NCBI GenBank assembly: GCA_020055645.1
Contig: JAECZT010000012.1
Coordinates: 124,001 to 188,000, forward strand
From: Tomocerus qinae
Taxonomy: Eukaryota > Arthropoda > Collembola > Entomobryomorpha > Tomoceridae
Direction: 5' to 3'
DNA: 64,000 nt
Shown: positions 58,285 to 64,000 of the stretch, in pieces
Numbering within the stretch: the first letter of the stretch is position 1
Layout of the letters: each line of letters begins with the position of its first letter
Translations under genes and position numbers: made by a program
The notes under the pieces: generated by a model
Database searches by the model: none
What the model was told of the DNA's origin: nothing
What the model saw: only the letters and a program-made list of their open reading frames with translations

Positions 58285-58619
58285 CATAGCTAGTATTGAA
58301 GGGATAGGCTTCCTATCCTATCTGTACAAAAGAAGTTTCGAGGATGGGACAATAACCGAAACCCCCAGCCTAGCCGATGTCCATTGCATTGCGTTAATGG
58401 AAAATACTCGATGATTTTAAAAACCTACAGCAAGCCGTAACAGAAGCTCGCCTGAGTAAAGGTTACCGTGTACACATTTTGGTAGACGAAAAGTCGCACG
58501 TAACACAAAACCGAACGTACGGATTTTGATCAAGCTTTCAGAATTGAGTCTTTATATATGTAGCTACGACGTATTAAAAATTCAGACATTGATATTATAA
58601 GGAAACGAAACTATATCAT

Positions 58620-58790
58620 TTGAAAAATCAACAGAAAATCAAAATAGATAATTGTTGACTATGAAAATCAACAGAAAATCAAAATTGATTAATGTTGAAT
58701 ATCAAAATCAACAGAAAATCAAATTTGATTAATCTTTACTATCAAAATCAATACAAAATCAAAATCGATGAAACATAAATTCAAAATAAA
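58620..58790 (+). repeat. 40 bp minisatellite array, left outer
   Basis: About four copies built on AAATCAACAGAAAATCAAAA followed by TTGATTAATGTTGACTATGA. Confidence 0.75.
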
Positions 58791-58794
58791 TTTG

Positions 58795-59095
58795 GTAGAA
58801 ACGGAGTGAAATATTTTATACTATCAATCTAACAGTTTATAGGAAACGCAATTTAACTTTTTAATGCCCATTTTTCACTTTGACTATCAAAATGAAGACA
58901 AAGTGAGCGCACGGCATCTCAGCAACCAATGGAGCGATTTGCCCGAAAATCAATAGAGATCGTCACCAGTCTATAGGTATGGTTTTTACCAAGTTTAATT
59001 AATATCCGTCATTGCATTCGAAAGTTATCGTGGGTACGGGGACAGACGGACGGACAGACTGTGCAATTCTATAAGCTGCCTTATTCAGAGGCGAG
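58795..59095 (-). repeat. Foldback module, left outer copy
   Basis: Reads, on the minus strand, AGCTCGCCTCTGAATAAGGC, then GACGGAT and TTGGTAGAAACGG-equivalent sequence. Close to 59395-59718. Confidence 0.7.
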
Positions 59096-59099
59096 CTAA

Positions 59100-59310
59100 A
59101 ATTGATTAATGTTGACTATGAAAATAAACACAAATTCAAAATTGATAATTGTTGACTATAAAAATCAACATAAATTCAAAATTGAATAATTTTGACTATG
59201 AAAATCAACATTAAATTAAAATTGAATAATGTTGACTATGAAAATCTAAAGAGAATCAAAATCGGTCAATATTAATAATGAAAATCAATAGAAATTGGAA
59301 TAATGCAAGT
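59100..59310 (+). repeat. 40 bp minisatellite array, left inner
   Basis: About five copies of the same 40 bp repeat (AAATTGATTAATGTTGACTA-like) between the two left modules. Confidence 0.75.
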
Positions 59311-59394
59311 TTGACTATAAAATTGAATATAAATGCGAAATAGATTTATTTCCGTCCTCTTATAGTTACTTTCGGGTTTTATTTGGTTTTACTA

Positions 59395-59718
59395 TAAAAT
59401 CTTAAATTCGGTAGAAGCGGAGTGGAATATTTTATACTATCAAGCTAACAATTTATAGGAAACGCAATTGAACTTTTTAATGCCCATTTTTCACTTTGAC
59501 TATCAAAATGAAGACAAAGTGAGCGCGCGGTATCTCAGCAACCAATGGACCGATTAGCCCCAAAATCAATAGGGATCGTCAGTGGTCCATAGGCATTGTT
59601 TTTGCTAAGTTTGGTCAAGATCCGTCATTGCTTTCGAAAGTTATCGTGGGGACGGACGGACGTACGGACGTACGGACAGACTGTGCGATTCTATAAGCTG
59701 CCTTATTCAGGCGAGCTA
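59395..59718 (-). repeat. Foldback module, left inner copy
   Basis: Ends in TTATTCAGGCGAGCT at the loop border. It contains repeated GGACGGACGTACGG blocks and CTTTCGAAAGTTATCG-like sequence that pair with 60914-61230. Confidence 0.7.
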
Positions 59719-59834
59719 AAACCTAATGAAATGCTGTGAGCAATGTTCGACCGTTATTATTACATTGATGACAATGCAAATCTATTTTGTACTAATGCAT
59801 TGTTGCTAATGGATCCAGGAATTTTCTCATCTAA

Positions 59835-60489
59835 AGCCTGGTACACAGATTGAAATTTCGCCACCATGAATTCCGAGTCAAAATTTTAACTGCGTCATGG
59901 TGACAGGAAATTTTCTCTGATTCGGAATACCAAACCGGAAATCAGTTTTCCATCACCTAGTACACAGATCATGTCAGCTTATTTGAACGAACAGAGTTTG
60001 GGTTAAGAAATTCACAGCTTTCAAGTCACCTTATTAGTACCACAATGCCGGAGTAGACACGTGTAAAAGAGCCTCAACTTCCGTATATGACATCATAATC
60101 TAGGCATTTTTACGTGTCATCTCCGATAATTATTTGCCAAAATCAAGTACATTTTTATCACACTTCTTTTGGTGGGATAGGTTATCATACTTCGCAATCG
60201 CAACATGCAATACATTTGAAAAGCATGACATGTAACATTTTGATCCCATAGTTACTCCCAGCGATCAAATTACATATTTCACGGCGAAAAAATAGATCCC
60301 TTTTCACGCTACCGAGCTGGCGAAATTCATGATTTTCACTTCCGTGAAATGAATATTTTGATTTCACTAGCGAAAATTGATCAAGTGTGTACCGACAAAA
60401 TGAAATCACGGCGGAATTTTAATTTTTTCCCCACGGTGAAAATTTGCCTTAGAAACTGCATTTCGCTCACTATCTGTGTACCACGCTTA
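59835..60489. mobile_element. Possible MITE nested in the foldback loop
   Basis: AAGCCTGGTACACAGAT at the left is opposed by ATCTGTGTACCACGCTT at the right, giving about 16 matching bases. Fragments such as GAAATTTCGCC recur inside. The target duplication is unclear. Confidence 0.5.
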
Positions 60490-60913
60490 AAGCTTTAAAT
60501 CTAAGGGTAGTGACATTTTACAACCAACAACAACAAGATACTGCAGTTTTACAACCACATGTTGCAGTTTTACAACCTTTAGTTTTAAAAAAAGCTTTAA
60601 ATAGTTTAAAAAAATCAATATTAAAAATGGAACAATTTTACATTTCTTTAGGTATTTGGATTTTTTAAAACTAAATATCAAACAAAGGAACAATATCAAT
60701 TTCAGTATTATACGTTCTGTTACTAAATATTCCTGGATTCCAAATCTGTGAGTACCATGGAAATCAAATGCTTGGTTCCCCCAACCAGAATTTCGCTGAA
60801 TGTAACGACAATTTTAACATGCCTTTTGAATGCCAGGTGATTACTTTGGTCGTATTTTAAAAAAATCATCAGTGTTTTTCACGGATTTAAATAAACCCGA
60901 TTGTGGCCAATTT

Positions 60914-61230
60914 TAGCTCGCCTGAATAAGGCAGCTTATAGAACCGCACAGTCTGTCCGTACGTCCGTCCGTCCCCACGATAACTTTCGAAAGCAATGAC
61001 GGATATTGACCAAACTTGGCAAAAACAATGCCTATAGACCACTGACGATCCCTATTGAATTGGGGTTAATCGGTCCATTGGTTGCTGAGATAACGCGCGC
61101 TCACTTTGTCTTCATTTTGATAGTCAAAGTGAAAATTTGGCATTAAATGGACATTAAAAAGTTCAATGTCGTTTCCTATAAATTGTTAGCGGGATAGTAT
61201 AAAACATTTCAATCAGCTTCTACCAAATTT
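60914..61230 (+). repeat. Foldback module, right copy
   Basis: Starts AGCTCGCCTGAATAAGGCAG with CCGTACGTCCGTCCGTCC and AACTTTCGAAAGCAATGACG. Inverse partner of the left modules. Confidence 0.7.
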
Positions 61231-61379
61231 GATATTTTATAATAAAGCAAATTAAACCGGAAAATAACTATTAAACGATGGAAAAAATCTATTTTGATTT
61301 TTATTCGATTTTAGTCAAATTTCCATTTTTTGATTTCCTTGAAATTTTGATAATCTTTATTAACCGAATTTAATTTTCT

Positions 61380-61790
61380 GTAGATTTTAATACTCATAAT
61401 CAATCAAGATTGAATATCTGTTGATTTTAATAGTAAACATTTATTAATTTTGATTTTCTGTTGATTTTCATAGTCAACAATAATTAATTTTGATTTTCTG
61501 TTGATTTTCATAGTCAACATTAATCAATTTTGATTTTCTGTTGATTTTCATAGTCAACATTGATCAATTTTGATTTCCTTTTGATTTTCATAGTCAACAA
61601 TAATTAATTTTGATTTTCTGTTTATTTTGATAGTCAACATCAATCTATTTTGATTTGCTGTTTATTTTGATAGTCAACATTAATCAATTTTGATTTTCTG
61701 TTGATTTTCATAGTCAACATTAATCAATTTTGATTTGCTTTTTTTGATAGTCAACATCAATCTATTTTGATTTGCTGTTAGTTTTTATTT
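61380..61790 (-). repeat. 40 bp minisatellite array, right
   Basis: Nine to ten copies with an exact 40 bp step over most of the array. The repeat TAGTCAACATTAATCAATTT plus TGATTTTCTGTTGATTTTCA is the inverse complement of the left arrays. Confidence 0.8.
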
Positions 61791-61936
61791 TGAATAATGA
61801 ATTATATTTATCTAGTTTGAATTAGTGCTTACTTTAATAAGCAAAATAAATTTATTTCTATTATTATTGCAACCAAAATGTGCACACGGTCCCCTTTACT
61901 CAGGCGAGCTTCTGTTACGGCTTGCTGTAGGTTTTT

Positions 61937-63341
61937 TATTTTCTGCGGCTTCATTACTCGAAAATATTATTTGTAACTACATCTGATAAATTTTTGTAAC
62001 CGTACAAAATAAATCTAGAACGTCAATTTTGTGGATGATTTTCAATATTCTCTGAATTTTAAGGAAATTGGATGAACTGCGATAGATTAGTATATTGGGT
62101 GTATGGTTTATGATTTATAATGTCATTTTCTGGTATTAATGTTTTCAATAATGTAAAATAATAATGTAAAATGTAATAAAGTAATGTAAAATGCTTAGTA
62201 CGTGAAGGTATGCGTTGGGGTACATTATTGAAAACACTAAGAAAGAAGACATTAAAAATAACTGGCACTACAAATTTCAGAAAACAAGTGTTTTTAGTTG
62301 TGATTGTCGCATGTCGTCGTAATTTTATATTTATTGTAAATTGTCGAAAACTAATGCTTTTGTTACTGCCAACGATAATTATAATAATAATTTCAATAAA
62401 TGGGTTGGCCAATTGGCTGTGACAGAGTGAGACAGACAACAGTGAGACACCTTTAACTAAAAGAGTATGATTTTTAACTGCGCCGTGCTAATAGATTGTA
62501 ATTGTAGGTTTAAAGTGCATTTTTAAGAAATTTCATGTAATGAAAGCCAACAAGTTTCAATCCAACAGAATTAATTAAATGGTATAATAATGAATGGTGG
62601 ATATAAACTTACTTTTTTATTTGAGGTTCGATGTAGAAACAGTTAATTATATGATAGTCCACATTCAGATTATGAATCAGAAATAGATAATTTATCTATT
62701 CTGTCCCAAATTGTAATCATTAGTTGTTGAAATGTTAATTAGTTGTAATATTTAATTATAGCTCCAGCGTGTTATTTTAGCTTATCCTAAGAATAATTGC
62801 AATTGTGTACATCGAATTTTAATATATATAATAAAGTTATTTAGTCGGATAAGTCGGACGTCCAAATATTTATTTAATCTCTCGATAATCAGTCATATAA
62901 CATTTACTATTCATGTCTAACTAATTCTATCATTAAAATTCCTTAAATTGTATTAATTTGGGAGGCACTGGGTTAGCAGGGAAATAAATCAATCTGGCAT
63001 TCCATATTTTATCACATTTTTCATAACTATTATAATATTTTTTGAAAATTGAATATCATTTCAGCAAATGAAATAATTTCGACACCTGGGTTAAATAAAT
63101 CCGAATTGGGAAGATTTGCCAAATGCAAAATTATTTAAGCAGAATTTAAAATTATTTTCAATAAATATTTTTAGCTGCCAAACCTGGTCCCAATTCATTA
63201 CAAATACAATGCCGCCAAATGGGTAAAATTCACGTAACACTTTGAGATTATGTTAAAAACTAGAGTAACGTAAATATTTATAAGTTCTCCAAAAAAGTTG
63301 TTTTCCATTTTAAAAAGTTGACTATTGGATGAGGGAGGTTG
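61937..63341. other. Intergenic stretch, no gene seen
   Basis: AT-rich. The opposed open frames at 62059-62439 and 62210-62422 lack domains and look like chance. Confidence 0.5.
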
Positions 63342-63532
63342 TTATTTGATTACATTTCTCTCCCTGTTGTATCGATAGAAAAAGGATTTTCCGTATTCGT
63401 ATGTGGAAATCATAATGGCACAGGCCGGAGCCACTTTTATGATACGTGGAACGAAACCCGTGAACAATCCATTTAAACCCGCCGTCTTGTAAGTTCTGAT
63501 CATGATTTCTTTTGTCGTTGAAAGCTTTTTAT
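63342..63532 (-). CDS. SLC25A39/40: Last carrier exon
   Basis: Covers the final matrix helix and sixth transmembrane segment (GLFTGFVPRIIKVAPACAIM) and the C-terminus FFYRYNRERNVIK. The preceding acceptor reads TTTCCAG. Confidence 0.78.
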
Positions 63533-64000
63533 CTGGAAATACAATAAAAAGTTTTTTGACTATCATACAGATCAATTTGGCCAATATTTTAGCATCTATA
63601 TGCAGTGTTCAGTGACCGGCCATTTTAACCAGCCAGCCGGCCGGCTAAAATGGCTAGCCGGCTGGCCAAAAAGCTTGTTAGCCGGCTAAAATCGAACTAT
63701 AGGGTTCGGAGACCGGCCATTTTAGCCGGCCGCCTGGTTGGCTAATGACTACCCGGATGGTCAAAAAGCTTTTTAGCCGGCTAAAATGGAACACTGTCTA
63801 TATGGTAGAAAACTGAACCTCTCTATTTACCTTTCACGGCAAAATCTGAATCGCCTAATTCTATTTGTTTGAGAGTTTTCACGTAATCAAATGGAAGAGT
63901 TACTGTCCCCGCAATCTAAAACCGAACAATATTTTATTTGATTTCAATACTTTTTGGTTTTTTATATTAATTTTTTTTAATGACTTACAGAGCCAGCTGT
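63342..64000 (-). CDS. SLC25A39/40: Mitochondrial carrier, SLC25A39/40 type, C-terminal exons
   Basis: Inner-membrane carrier of the family that imports glutathione into mitochondria. Three exons are visible on the minus strand: an edge fragment at 63989-64000, then 63915-63831 and 63532-63342. The carrier signature Px[DE]xx[KR] is present as PFDYVKTLKQIELG. The last exon reads KTAGLNGLFTGFVPRIIKVA, then PACAIMISTYEYGKSFF, characteristic of SLC25A39/40 relatives. Splice sites are GT-AG and phases match (the aspartate codon is split G/AT). The stop is at 63342-63344. No frame breaks are seen here. The rest of the gene lies beyond the window. Assignment to 39 versus 40 is not possible from this part. 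Confidence 0.78.
63606..63790. repeat. CCGGC-rich repeat in carrier intron
   Basis: Two diverged ~90 bp copies starting GACCGGCCATTTTA, each with GCCGGCTAAAATGG and CAAAAAGCTTNTTAGCC inverted pieces. A similar CCGGCCGGCCATTTTAGTC block occurs near 21858. Confidence 0.65.
63831..63915 (-). CDS. SLC25A39/40: Carrier exon with the third signature motif
   Basis: Reads AGTVTLPFDYVKTLKQIELG, then DSDFAVK. The donor is GTAAAT and the acceptor TTTTAG. The Pro-Phe-Asp-x-Val-Lys motif marks the fifth transmembrane helix. Confidence 0.76.

Larger units (their letters stand above)
58419..61936. mobile_element. 3.5 kb foldback element with minisatellite arms
   Basis: The outer ends AAAACCTACAGCAAGCCGTA...and its inverse match for about 65 bp, including AGCTCGCCTGAGTAAAGG. 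Inside, the left arm has a 40 bp repeat array, a module, another array and another module. The right arm has one module and a longer array in opposite orientation. The central loop (about 59720-60912) has no recognisable protein. It resembles the architecture of Drosophila FB-type elements; relation to them is not implied. Confidence 0.75.

Noticed and set aside
62059..62439. 126-codon minus-strand frame
   Set aside because: AT-rich, overlaps an opposite frame of similar length, no domain or splice context.

Overview
This is AT-rich animal nuclear DNA, most likely from an arthropod (possibly a hexapod such as a springtail; this is inference). Support comes from GT-AG introns, a CdGAPr-type RhoGAP gene, an SLC25A39/40-type mitochondrial carrier gene, and an arthropod-style LINE with endonuclease, reverse transcriptase and RNase H. 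Most of the window is repeats; I see no RNA gene, CRISPR array or bacterial-type operon.

1-17.9 kb and 25.9-42.4 kb: a tandem and partly inverted array of a ~3.3-3.4 kb non-coding unit. Each unit holds (a) two clusters of a ~29-33 bp minisatellite carrying TTCnnGAA dyads, (b) a ~1.1 kb segment bounded by ~150 bp inverted repeats, and (c) at the unit border a 173-243 bp hAT-type MITE (CAGGGAAC termini, 8 bp duplication ACTATGAT). Later insertions sit in single copies: a 4.47 kb LINE, two further MITEs with perfect 8 bp duplications, and an LTR-element fragment. Bases 1-9826 recur at 32670-42419, which ends exactly at a 100-N assembly gap. The window therefore shows a 32.67 kb tandem period or an assembly artefact. 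The first LINE copy and its downstream flank carry many small indels that the second lacks.

17.9-25.9 kb: an LTR on the minus strand, an AT-rich stretch, a relative of the foldback module found at 58-62 kb, and a GC-rich hairpin MITE. No convincing gene.

42.5-53.5 kb: past the gap lies the 3' end of a second LINE, then the PX-SH3-RhoGAP gene on the plus strand from a mid-PX exon to its stop at 53506. Upstream exons are not visible. Splice phases agree across the exons only if about eleven one-base frame breaks are treated as errors. One intron carries a 1.25 kb element with ~375 bp terminal inverted repeats around a KRBA2/Ginger-like integrase fragment.

53.5-64 kb: intergenic sequence with hairpin MITEs and a 3.5 kb foldback element whose inverted arms contain 40 bp minisatellite arrays. 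At the right edge are the last exons of the mitochondrial carrier gene on the minus strand. The two host genes converge and show no functional link.
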